This document shows, one piece after another, positions 16,239-24,074 of a stretch of DNA of 48,054 nucleotides. The DNA is from UBA2160 sp964588665 (GTDB lineage Bacteria > Chloroflexota > Dehalococcoidia > Lucifugimonadales > UBA1123). Numbering within the stretch: position 1 is the stretch's first letter; the number at the start of each line of letters is the position of its first letter. The position numbers and the translations under genes are program-made. The notes beneath the pieces were generated by a model that saw nothing but the letters and a program-made list of their open reading frames with translations, did not search any database and was not told where the DNA came from. The stretch is from assembly GCA_964588665.1 (NCBI GenBank), contig CAZPQQ010000018.1, positions 1 to 48,054 on the forward strand. Direction: 5' to 3'.

Positions 16239-17258
16239 TCACAGGTGGAGCGCTACTCGCAGCACCTTCGACGGGTCTTCCTCGGCAAATCGGAACGCAT
16301 CGGAGGCGTCTTCCAGAGCGTAGTCCGCTGAAACCATCGGGGTCATGTCGATCTTGCCTGTCGCGACCAGCGCAACCGCCCGATGGAAGTCGGCGCGGGT
16401 CATGGCCCTTGGAAACACGATCGTCGTTTCGGTCATGTACATACGATACAGGTCCAGCGAAGGCAACGGCTCGGGGGAGATCCCGAACGCGATCAGGCGC
16501 CCGCCCGGTTTCAGCAACTGGCTCGATTGGAGGAGCGTCTCCGGCTGGCCCACGGCTTCGATCACGACGTCGGCGCCTTGGCCACCCGTCAAACGCCAGA
16601 CCTCCACCACGGGCTCTTCGTCTACGGCGTTGATGACGTGCTCGGCGCCCATGGCTTCGGCCAATTCGAGCTTCGCCGGGGTCCGGCCGATGGCGATCAC
16701 CGGCGACGCGCCGGCCAGTTTCGACAGCCGAGTGTGCATCAGTCCGGTTGCGCCCTGCCCCAAGACGACGACCGACTCGGCGGACCTGATGCCAGCCAAC
16801 CGCTGGGCATGAACCACTGTGCTCAAGGGTTGAATCAACGCCCCGGCGACAAACGTCACGGCAGGCGGAAGTTTGAACGCGTTGACTTGGGGAATAACGA
16901 GAAACTCTCGAAGCGTGCCGTCAACCTCGCGCCCGAGGAGGCGGCCTCTCTCGCAGAGGTTCTCCTTCCCCAGGATGCACCGTTCGCAGTTCCCGCAGAC
17001 GAGGTTGGGATTGATCGCCACGGCATCGCCCGCACCGAACTCCGAAACGCCCTCGCCGACGCCATGGACAACACCGGCGACTTCGTGACCGAGCACCCGG
17101 GGATAGTCGACAGATGTCCCGCCGTTGTAGATGTGGATGTCCGTGCCGCAGATGGCGGACGTCTTCACCTCAACCAGCACCTCTCCGATGCCCGGAGCGG
17201 GGTCGAACGCGTCAACTACTTTGAGCTTTCTTGGGCTCTCCAGGACAACCTGTCGCAC
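16239..17258 (-). CDS. zinc-dependent alcohol/polyol dehydrogenase
   Basis: Medium-chain dehydrogenase, 339 residues, of the sorbitol/threonine dehydrogenase group. Catalytic zinc ligands are C37 (AICGTD) and H58-E59 (LGHEVAG); the structural zinc cysteines C88, C91, C94 and C102 are complete. The Rossmann motif is VVVLGQGATG (about 163-172). It begins 3 bp after the stop of the M24-family gene and so is almost certainly co-transcribed and co-translated with it. That suggests that product and substrate of the two enzymes are linked. Confidence 0.9.
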   Translation of the reverse strand: MRQVVLESPRKLKVVDAFDPAPGIGEVLVEVKTSAICGTDIHIYNGGTSVDYPRVLGHEVAGVVHGVGEGVSEFGAGDAVAINPNLVCGNCERCILGKENLCERGRLLGREVDGTLREFLVIPQVNAFKLPPAVTFVAGALIQPLSTVVHAQRLAGIRSAESVVVLGQGATGLMHTRLSKLAGASPVIAIGRTPAKLELAEAMGAEHVINAVDEEPVVEVWRLTGGQGADVVIEAVGQPETLLQSSQLLKPGGRLIAFGISPEPLPSLDLYRMYMTETTIVFPRAMTRADFHRAVALVATGKIDMTPMVSADYALEDASDAFRFAEEDPSKVLRVALHL

Positions 17259-17261
17259 GGC

Positions 17262-18512
17262 CTAGTCCAGCACTGTCATCTCTTCGATCGGGAAACGCGT
17301 GGTGATCTCCGGACCGCTCTCGGTCACCACCATCATCTCTTCGACTCGAACGCCCCACTCCAGCGGCTTGCCGTGTTGGGTCTCGAGCGCGAAGCTCATC
17401 CCCGGCTGGATCTCGACTGGATGGTCCAGCGAGTAGATCCGCGACACCACCGGCGTGTCGTATTGCGCCAAGCCGAGGCCGTGGCCCCACAGGTTGGCGG
17501 CGGCCTGGTCCTCTTCGACGTAGCCCCACGCCTCCTGGGCCGACGGCCAGACCTCGACGATGTCGCGGGTCGTCGCGCCTGGGCGCACCTTGTCGATCGC
17601 GTCGTAGAGCCATTCGTACGCGATCTTGTAATACTCTTTCTGCTCCTGCGTCGGCTGCTTTCCGACACAGTAGGTCCGGTACTGGCAGCTCTTGTACCCG
17701 TTCCACGTCACGGCCGCCATGTCGATGATGACCAGGTCGCCGGGCTGGATGATGCGGTCGGAGAAGTTGCGCCAGTTGGGCCAGCTATTGGGGCCCGACG
17801 ACACGATGACGTCCTCGACGTCCTCGACGCCTGGGATGTTGTACAGGTAGTTCATCGCAAACGCCGTGATCTCGTTCTCGCGCATGCCAGGCCGCATGTA
17901 GTGAGAGATGGCCGTGTGGCACCCGTCGCAGATGGCCGCGACGATGCGCATGATCTCGAGTTCGTCCTCGTTCTTGATCGACCGGGCTTCAACCATCGGG
18001 GATGCCCCGTCGGTCCAGTTGACGCCGGCCTCCCGGAAAGCGTTCATCATGGTCAGGTCCACGAAATCCACGCCCAGCGGGGCGTCCTGGACACCGTACT
18101 TCTTCATCTCGTCGACGATGGCGTTGGTGAACTTGGTGGCCTGCTGAGTGGCGGCCGGTCCGACAGCGCCCTTGATCCACGAGTACGCGTAGCGCACGTT
18201 CCCGGCCGGTATCCACGGACAGTGGCGGTTGATCTGAGTGCCGATGTCCCCTTGTTCGAACAGAATCGGCTCGGACCCTTCGCACAGCAGCGCGTATCGC
18301 AAGCCCGGCTTGAGCCTGCACCAACCCGATGTGATGGTGCTGGTCGTGTACCGGATGTTCTCGTCGTACATGCAGAGCAGCGCGCCGAGGTCGTGCTTCC
18401 TCATGGCCTCGCGCGCCCGCTCCAGCCGATAGGTCCGCAGCCGGTCCCAGTTGATCCTCTGCTGCCAGTCAGTTCCAATGAGTCCGAAGCTTGATGAGCC
18501 GTAATTGGGCAT
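17262..18512 (-). CDS. M24 (pita-bread) family enzyme lacking one metal ligand
   Basis: Creatinase/prolidase fold, 416 residues: N-terminal domain about 25-170, pita-bread domain about 180-405. Compared with the five-ligand metal site of M24 peptidases, D264 (VIIDMA), H344 (WGHGLGL), E377 (FALETQ) and E391 (GVRVEEM) are present, but the second aspartate of the SDITRT motif is replaced by C276 (KSCQYRT). The 12-residue spacing D264-C276 is one longer than in aminopeptidase P and equals that in the DMSP lyase DddP. Peptidase activity is therefore doubtful; a lyase or creatinase-like hydrolase is possible. First gene of a two-gene unit with the dehydrogenase. Confidence 0.87.
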   Translation of the reverse strand: MPNYGSSSFGLIGTDWQQRINWDRLRTYRLERAREAMRKHDLGALLCMYDENIRYTTSTITSGWCRLKPGLRYALLCEGSEPILFEQGDIGTQINRHCPWIPAGNVRYAYSWIKGAVGPAATQQATKFTNAIVDEMKKYGVQDAPLGVDFVDLTMMNAFREAGVNWTDGASPMVEARSIKNEDELEIMRIVAAICDGCHTAISHYMRPGMRENEITAFAMNYLYNIPGVEDVEDVIVSSGPNSWPNWRNFSDRIIQPGDLVIIDMAAVTWNGYKSCQYRTYCVGKQPTQEQKEYYKIAYEWLYDAIDKVRPGATTRDIVEVWPSAQEAWGYVEEDQAAANLWGHGLGLAQYDTPVVSRIYSLDHPVEIQPGMSFALETQHGKPLEWGVRVEEMMVVTESGPEITTRFPIEEMTVLD

Positions 18513-18914
18513 GTATCCATCCTGATTTCTGGATTAGTCCGTCTACACGATCGTCTTTTGGGCCATCATCCGCTGATCTGTCACGAGAGCGGAACCCTGT
18601 GTCATGGGGCTGGTAGTTCGACAAGTCCTGACAAAACCAAGATCTCGATGTGTCGGAGCCCGCCACGAACCAGAAGTCCACACTCCGTTCGCCCTGGCCC
18701 GCCAACGTTCGCCGTTTCAGGGCGGTAGGATACACGGTCGCGCGCAACCCTGACAAACGCCTGCGATCCGATGGTCGTATCACACAGAATCACGCAAATT
18801 CACCTGTACACAGGCACTCTGGTCGTTCGAGGCTAAACTGCCCTTTCTCAGGCTCGGCGTGCACACATCGAAGCTCTGGACCGCCTGAGGCGGTCCAAGC
18901 CCTTTCACCGCCCT
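18513..18914. other. 402-bp gap with one palindromic repeat
   Basis: No convincing open frame or RNA gene on either strand. The only structure is the covarying palindrome at 18878-18896. A promoter for the M24 gene presumably lies near its right edge but I see no good match. Confidence 0.5.
18878..18896. repeat. covarying palindrome family, copy 1
   Basis: GGACCGCC-TGA-GGCGGTCC, an 8-bp perfect stem. It is framed by GCTCT on the left and AAGCC on the right, exactly as the copy at 26636-26654, whose stem differs by compensatory changes. Confidence 0.8.
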
Positions 18915-20030
18915 CTACAACACCGCCCGAAGTTCTTCGACAGTCTGATACTCCCCCAAGCTCACAGACTGCTCCGCGAGAAAGCGGCGAAGCTTGCCGT
19001 CAAACAACCACGCCTGCTCAGCCAGTTCCTCCAGGCTTCCCGAAGCAAAGCTCATGAGGTCGGAGAAACCGAGGGTCCGGTATGCGGCGCCGAGCTCGCT
19101 GTACCGGTTGAAATCGTCGTGGCCGATGCCCTCCTCGGTTCGGTTGAGCATCATGGTGACGTCGGACTGCAGGAGCCACGCTTCGGCGCTGGCCGCCACA
19201 GCGTCGCCACGCTCGCATGCAGCCAACAGTTTGCCCGCCAGATCTCTCATCTCGGGATAGACATGCCGGAACTGTTCACGAACCGTCGTTGTCGGCGGAA
19301 CGGAGCCCTGGACTCGACGCAATGTCTGCCGCGTGCCGCTCGCCAGATCCTCGCTGGCTTCGAGGATTTCGGCAAGGTCGGGTGATGTCGCGATGGTCCT
19401 GATTAGCGGATCCAGCCGATCAGGCTTATCCGTCAACCTGTCGACCTCACCCAGACCCTTCCCGAAGCCTCGCTCGAAGATCACCTGATTGGCCAGCGCC
19501 AAACACTCCCATGTTGCCTCAACGACCTTCCAACCGGCATATCGGGCATCGGCAGCATCACCGTCGCCGACCGCGAGGCGCACGTTTGCAACATGAGCCG
19601 CGACGCTCGGAAACGTTTCAAGAGCCCGCCGAATCATCTCCGGGCGGGCTTCCGGTTGCTGCAAATCCAGGACCCGCTTCTTCAGTCCCGCGAAACGGGC
19701 GGCTTGCTCGTCGGATCTGGCGTGCAGCACTTTCGCGTGGTGGACCAGAGCCGGGGCGAACGCCCAGCCGCGAACTCGACCGGTCGCAAAACCCTCCATC
19801 GTGTCCCATCTGATCGGCCAGGAATCGAACAGGATGCCGTCAAGCAGAAACGTGCGACCTATCGGCGGATTCGCGCCGTCCGCGGGTACGTAGAAGATAT
19901 CCAGATCCGAGTCGTCTCGGGCATCGCCCCGAACCCGCGATCCGTGGCAGCCAACAATGTCGACCTCGGCTCCATGGTTCTCGACCACGTGGTCCACGAG
20001 CAACTTGGCTACCGCGAATACATCGATCAA
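18915..20030 (-). CDS. nucleotidyltransferase-domain protein
   Basis: 371 residues. The N-terminal 100 residues show the pol-beta-type nucleotidyltransferase motif G30-S31 with the DSDLD acids at 40-44 (GSRVRGDARDDSDLDIF). The rest is a helical domain of about 250 residues that I do not recognise. Related antibiotic- or tRNA-modifying and HEPN-linked transferases share this N-terminal core; none of their other motifs is visible. The TTG at 20030 has GGAG 5-6 nt upstream. It lies directly downstream of a methyltransferase remnant and reads in the same direction. Confidence 0.75.
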   Translation of the reverse strand: MIDVFAVAKLLVDHVVENHGAEVDIVGCHGSRVRGDARDDSDLDIFYVPADGANPPIGRTFLLDGILFDSWPIRWDTMEGFATGRVRGWAFAPALVHHAKVLHARSDEQAARFAGLKKRVLDLQQPEARPEMIRRALETFPSVAAHVANVRLAVGDGDAADARYAGWKVVEATWECLALANQVIFERGFGKGLGEVDRLTDKPDRLDPLIRTIATSPDLAEILEASEDLASGTRQTLRRVQGSVPPTTTVREQFRHVYPEMRDLAGKLLAACERGDAVAASAEAWLLQSDVTMMLNRTEEGIGHDDFNRYSELGAAYRTLGFSDLMSFASGSLEELAEQAWLFDGKLRRFLAEQSVSLGEYQTVEELRAVL

Positions 20031-20057
20031 CTTCGCTCCTCCGTCCGGCTCTGCTCT

Positions 20058-20426
20058 TCACGCTTTCTGCGCCGCCACCGTGAGCCACACAGGCAGACCG
20101 GCTCTGGGGTTGGCTCTCCAATCCAAAAGCTCTTGACGCGACCCACCTTCGTATGAATACCCCTCCCAGAATCGAGAGTCCTGCGCGAGGGATCCGACGA
20201 TCGTCTTAAGCCGGAGACCGGATTCTGCCAGTGCGTTCAGCAAGTCTGCAACGGTCCATTCGAACTCGACGGTCGGTTGGTCGTCGTTCGATTCATGCGG
20301 ACCCGTGTCCCTATACGGTTTGTCCAGCCACGGTCGCTGGAACGAGTGGACATCGTAGAAGACGTAAGATCCGCGACCGGCGGCGCTGACAATATCCCCG
20401 GCATTGCGACCGACGATGCGTCTGCG
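20058..20426 (-). pseudogene. C-terminal remnant of a SAM-dependent methyltransferase
   Basis: Directly after the stop of the 20427 dehydrogenase and in the same frame, the translation continues with SYVFYDVHSFQRPWLD, then TVEFEWTVADLLNALAESGL and RAGLPVWLTVAAQKA before a stop at 20058. This is the typical second half of small class I methyltransferases (GGRFLFYDVHPF followed by EWTLSDIVNALIDAGL). The N-terminal half with the SAM-binding glycine motif is missing and replaced by the dehydrogenase end. The nearest start, a TTG at 20243, would give a 61-residue peptide with no active site, so I call it a remnant. Confidence 0.7.
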
Positions 20427-21452
20427 TCAGGCCGTCAGCACGATGCGGCCCACGGGCGGGTTGCGTCTGAGCGTCTCCAGCGCCTCGCTCAGTCCCTCCA
20501 TCGCCATGGTCTCGGAAACGACCGGCTTCAGACGCCCGCTCTCGACCAGTCGGACCACGTCCACCACGTCCTGAAGCGTGGAAGCTCTCGTGCCCACCAC
20601 GTTCCATTGTCCGTGAATCAACTCCGCAGTGTCGATGCTCAGCGGAGCTCCGTAGGCGTAGCCGACGACCATCAGTCTGCCGTTCAGTTTCAGACACTTG
20701 AGCCCGTCGCTTAACACACCGGACACCGCGCTGCCGCCCACGCATTCGACCACGACGTCGGCCCCGGCGCCGTGTGTCAACGCGTCGATCTGCGTCGGGA
20801 GCGCCTCGACACGAACGTCCGCCGTTTCGGCGCCGAACCCTTCTGCGGCCGCCAGCTTGTCGGGCTCCACATCCGCGGCGATGACGCGAGTGCCCATGAG
20901 TTTGGCGAGTTGCACGGCGTGGATGCCGAGCCCTCCCACGCCTACCACGACCACCGTCTCTCCGGCTCGCGCCATCGCTTTCCGGGTCAGGGCGTGATAG
21001 CAAGTTGCCACGGCATCCGGAAGGACTGCTGCCTGGGTCAACGGAACCGATGGGTCGATCTTCACCGCGTTTCGAGCGGGCGCTCGGACGTACTCGGCGA
21101 ACCCTCCGTCCATCTCGAATCCGATTCGCGGCGCCTTCAGGCACAGGTTCTCGCGACCGACGCGGCAGGGGTCACACGAACCGCACCCGACTGTCGGGTA
21201 GAGCGTGACATGGTCGCCGGGCGCAAGGCCGGCCACCTCGGCTCCAACCTCGGCGATCTCGCCCGCGGCCTCGTGACCGGGCACATGAGGCAGGCTGACG
21301 CCGGGCACGAGTCCGTCGACGATCTTCAGATCCGTGGCGCACAGACCCGCGGCCCTCACCTTCACGAGCACGTCTCGCGACCCGATGGTCGGATCGGGCA
21401 CGTCCCGCCAAGTCGGAGGGCCGTGGTACGCGTCGAGCACCATCGCTTTCAT
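20427..21452 (-). CDS. zinc-dependent alcohol dehydrogenase
   Basis: Medium-chain dehydrogenase, 341 residues. Catalytic zinc ligands C38 (GLCATD) and H60-E61 (GHEAAG); structural zinc cysteines C90, C93, C96 and C104. The Rossmann motif is VVVGVGGLGIHAV and VIAADVEPDK gives NAD preference. The ATG at 21452 has AAGGAG 7 nt upstream. It begins 46 bp after the DAO-type flavoenzyme and is probably co-transcribed with it. The C-terminal NPPVGRIVLTA is normal for the family, so the fusion with the methyltransferase remnant behind it did not damage the gene. Confidence 0.9.
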   Translation of the reverse strand: MKAMVLDAYHGPPTWRDVPDPTIGSRDVLVKVRAAGLCATDLKIVDGLVPGVSLPHVPGHEAAGEIAEVGAEVAGLAPGDHVTLYPTVGCGSCDPCRVGRENLCLKAPRIGFEMDGGFAEYVRAPARNAVKIDPSVPLTQAAVLPDAVATCYHALTRKAMARAGETVVVVGVGGLGIHAVQLAKLMGTRVIAADVEPDKLAAAEGFGAETADVRVEALPTQIDALTHGAGADVVVECVGGSAVSGVLSDGLKCLKLNGRLMVVGYAYGAPLSIDTAELIHGQWNVVGTRASTLQDVVDVVRLVESGRLKPVVSETMAMEGLSEALETLRRNPPVGRIVLTA

Positions 21453-21498
21453 CAATCGGCTCCTTCCGGTGATGCCGGCTTAGGCAGCCATGGTTGCT

Positions 21499-22623
21499 TT
21501 ACCGCGCGAACCTGGCCGGGGAGAACGCATCGATGTCCATGCCCGCGTCGCCCGTGGTGATGAGGTCCGCGGTTATGCGTCCCACCGCCGGACTGAGGAG
21601 GATTCCTTTGCGCCCGGTCCCCGTGGCGAGGTAGGCGCCTCGAAGGCCGGGAGCTTGCCCCATTATCAACTCGCCGTCGGATGCCACCGGTCGCAGGCAG
21701 GCGGTCTGTTGCACGAGCCTGGCTTCGGTTAGCGAGGGCGCCATCTTGAGCAGCGTGGACATAATCGCGTCTCGCGCTTCAGGCGTGGGGTTTTCGTCGA
21801 AACCCACCTCTTCTTCGGTCGTGCCTGTCCACAGCAGCCCGTCCGGTTTCGTCGTGGCGTAGTGGCCTTCCCAACCCAACGAGCACTCGAACGGACGGCC
21901 GGGCGCGCGCAATCTGAGTATCTGACCCTTCAGCGGAAGTATGTCGATAGGACTGCCGATCCAGTCGGACACCGCGCCGCTCCATGGGCCGGCCGCGAGC
22001 ACGGCGCTCTCACAGGCGACTGTTTCGTCGCCCAGGACTACCCCGGTCACGCGGTCACCGTCGCGCGCCAGCCCTGTCACTTCGCCATGTCGGATGATCG
22101 ATCCCTGGCCCTCCACCACCTGCGCCAGTGCCAAGACCAGACGATACGGCTCGACATCCGCCTGGCCCGTCGTGTGTACCGCGCCCTGAATCTGGTCGGA
22201 GATTCGAGGCTCGATTGACCAGGCCTGAGATGCGTCCAGCCATTCGACCTGACAGCCCTCTGGCGCCTGGTACGTTGCAACTCTCTCTTTGGCCGCTTTG
22301 ACCTCCTCGTCGGTGAAGGTCAGAGCCACCGAGGGTCGTTCTCGGTACTCGATGTTGATGCCTGACTCTTCGGGGAGGCTCTGGCTCAGCTCGCGGTGGA
22401 GCCGCATCCCTTCGTTGGTCAACTGAGCGCCCGGAGTCAGTTGGCCGGAGGCGCCCGTCTCTCCCGTCGGACTGAGGCCGCCATAGGCGAAACCCGACGC
22501 GTGGCTGCCCACCGAGTCGCGCTCAATTATCGTGCTTCGTATGCCTTTTCTGCCGAGGTAGTAGGCGGTCGCGATGCCTACGATTCCACCGCCGACAATC
22601 ACGACTCCGTCGTTTTGCGTCAC
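21499..22623 (-). CDS. FAD-dependent oxidoreductase, DAO family (glycine oxidase/D-amino-acid dehydrogenase-like)
   Basis: 374 residues. The FAD dinucleotide fold is VVIVGGGIVGIATAYYLGRK at residues 7-26, followed by IIERD. The DAO C-terminal motif appears as YLATGTGRKGILLSPAVGR (about 335-353), where the family has GHxxxGITLAPxxG. It likely removes hydride from an amine or amino acid such as glycine, sarcosine or a D-amino acid. The GTG at 22623 has GGAGG 7 nt upstream. It heads a probable two-gene unit with the dehydrogenase. Confidence 0.87.
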   Translation of the reverse strand: MTQNDGVVIVGGGIVGIATAYYLGRKGIRSTIIERDSVGSHASGFAYGGLSPTGETGASGQLTPGAQLTNEGMRLHRELSQSLPEESGINIEYRERPSVALTFTDEEVKAAKERVATYQAPEGCQVEWLDASQAWSIEPRISDQIQGAVHTTGQADVEPYRLVLALAQVVEGQGSIIRHGEVTGLARDGDRVTGVVLGDETVACESAVLAAGPWSGAVSDWIGSPIDILPLKGQILRLRAPGRPFECSLGWEGHYATTKPDGLLWTGTTEEEVGFDENPTPEARDAIMSTLLKMAPSLTEARLVQQTACLRPVASDGELIMGQAPGLRGAYLATGTGRKGILLSPAVGRITADLITTGDAGMDIDAFSPARFAR

Positions 22624-22704
22624 GTTTTCGCCTCCAAGGACAATTCGATGCCAGTGATCCTGGCCAGCATGGTGTGGACCGTTCCTAGCGCCACCCGCCA
22701 GCGC

Positions 22705-23478
22705 TTACCCCAACGACTCCACCGTCTGATCTTCCACGCCCGGCATCACCCACGGCGGACGGGGCGTCGTGTCAAACTTGACGCCAGGTTCGTCTGGGTG
22801 CACGCCCGCGAATGTGAGGTTCATCGGCTCCAGGTATTCGATCTCGCCGTTCACCAGGCGGAACGACCGGTCGTGGCCCGGATAGATGACATCGGCCTCG
22901 TCGAGGATGCGGTTGATGCTTTTGGTCGCGTCGCGCTCGTTCCAGAACACGAGCGGGTTCGTCTTCGTGAGCGCCACGTTCGCGTAGTGGAGCACGTCCC
23001 CGGTGACCGCGCAAACCCCGTCGTCGGTGTCGACGAGCACGGTGATGCTGCCCGGCGAATGGCCCGGCGTGTGGATGATGCGCACACCCGGCTCAATCTC
23101 GTAACCCTCCTCGACCTCGACGATGTCAGGCTGGAACTCGACCATTGCGCCTGACCACGCCGGTGTGGCCCAGTCGTTGGGATGAGGGTGCTGCGCGTAC
23201 TTGCGCTCCCACGGATGGACAAGCATGGGCGTGTTCATGAACAGATCGAAGTTCTGGCTGTGGTCCCAGTGAGCGTGGCTCATGACGGTCACGTCGATGT
23301 CATCATAGCCTAGCCCGCGGTCCTTGAGGGCCTGTTGAAGAGTTGTCCTCCTGCCCACGTGGCCGACGTCTATCAACGTCTTCTTTTCGCCCGTGACCAG
23401 CAAACTGCTGCAGAACCCGGGGATTCCTTGGTCCGTGCGGAACGGGAACCCATGAAGCAACACATCGATTTTCGGCAT
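22705..23478 (-). CDS. MBL-fold metallo-hydrolase (lactonase-like)
   Basis: 257 residues. The complete dinuclear metal set is visible: H68, H70, D72, H73 in SHAHWDH, then H140 (TPGHSPGS), D161 (TGDVLHY) and H202 (YPGHDRS). The layout, with a long N-terminal strand region and no extra domain, matches N-acyl-homoserine lactonases and related cyclic ester hydrolases; glyoxalase II or arylsulphatase-type activity cannot be excluded. The ATG follows AGGGAG. It reads in the same direction as the flavoenzyme 81 bp downstream and could be its first gene. Confidence 0.87.
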   Translation of the reverse strand: MPKIDVLLHGFPFRTDQGIPGFCSSLLVTGEKKTLIDVGHVGRRTTLQQALKDRGLGYDDIDVTVMSHAHWDHSQNFDLFMNTPMLVHPWERKYAQHPHPNDWATPAWSGAMVEFQPDIVEVEEGYEIEPGVRIIHTPGHSPGSITVLVDTDDGVCAVTGDVLHYANVALTKTNPLVFWNERDATKSINRILDEADVIYPGHDRSFRLVNGEIEYLEPMNLTFAGVHPDEPGVKFDTTPRPPWVMPGVEDQTVESLG

Positions 23479-23617
23479 GACGATCTCCCTGTATCAATAT
23501 CCGGCGCCCGATCGGGACGCCGGCGCCATTATATACCGTACGAAGATGCCGTCATCCCTGCGCCAGCTTGTAGCCGCTGGACGTGCGGGCTCGTCCGAAT
23601 ACCACCCGTACACTCGA

Positions 23618-23646
23618 TTGACCGAGTTCTGAGCCGAACGTATAAT
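23618..23646 (+). promoter_or_regulatory. near-consensus sigma-70 promoter without an adjacent gene
   Basis: TTGACC (23618-23623), a 17-bp spacer and a perfect TATAAT (23641-23646). The next plus-strand gene begins 429 bp later, and the 263-bp repeat lies between. A 52-codon frame starts at the ATG at 23667 but runs into the repeat and lacks a ribosome site. Confidence 0.65.
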
Positions 23647-23747
23647 CGCGATGCGCTCGCCGAATCATGACCGCGACGAATCGACCGCGATCCACGACTA
23701 GCGTCTTGAGACAGAGGTTCGCTCGTCAATTGGAGGGTTGCCGGCAG

Positions 23748-24010
23748 CCCTTCGACAGGCTCAGTGCCTGCCCTGAGATTTCCGAAGGGGCGAACGGAGT
23801 GGTGAGTTTCTCCCGTTCGTGGTGAGCTGCCTTATGTCCGGGCAGCGGGCAATGCATACAACAGTAACGGCGATTGCGCAATCCGCCATGCTGAGCGAAG
23901 CGAAGCATCTCGGGCCTCGCAGGGCGGCAACTGTCGCGTTGGGCCAGATCCTTCGCTGCGGCTCAGGATGACATAATTGGGAGCCGTTACTTGGAAGCCT
24001 GTCGAACCAC
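23748..24010. repeat. 263-bp dispersed repeat, copy 1
   Basis: Homologous over its whole length to 30929-31192. It is bounded by CTTCGACAGGCTCAG-type ends and shares GGGCCTCGCAGGGCGGCAAC and ATCCTTCGCTGCGGCTCAGG internally. It fills most of the 596-bp gap between the MBL hydrolase and the phytoene-desaturase-like gene; the rest holds the orphan promoter. Confidence 0.85.
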
Positions 24011-24074
24011 AGCGCCACCCAAGTACACGACTCGATTTATGTAACGAACTTGCGATCCCCCAGGAGGTCTGCCC

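Noticed and set aside
16383..18494. A 703-codon plus-strand open frame opposite the M24 and dehydrogenase genes
   Set aside because: Very long, but it mirrors two genes with clear catalytic residues; its own translation is rich in H, R and D and shows no known motif. High GC and codon bias on the other strand explain the lack of stops.
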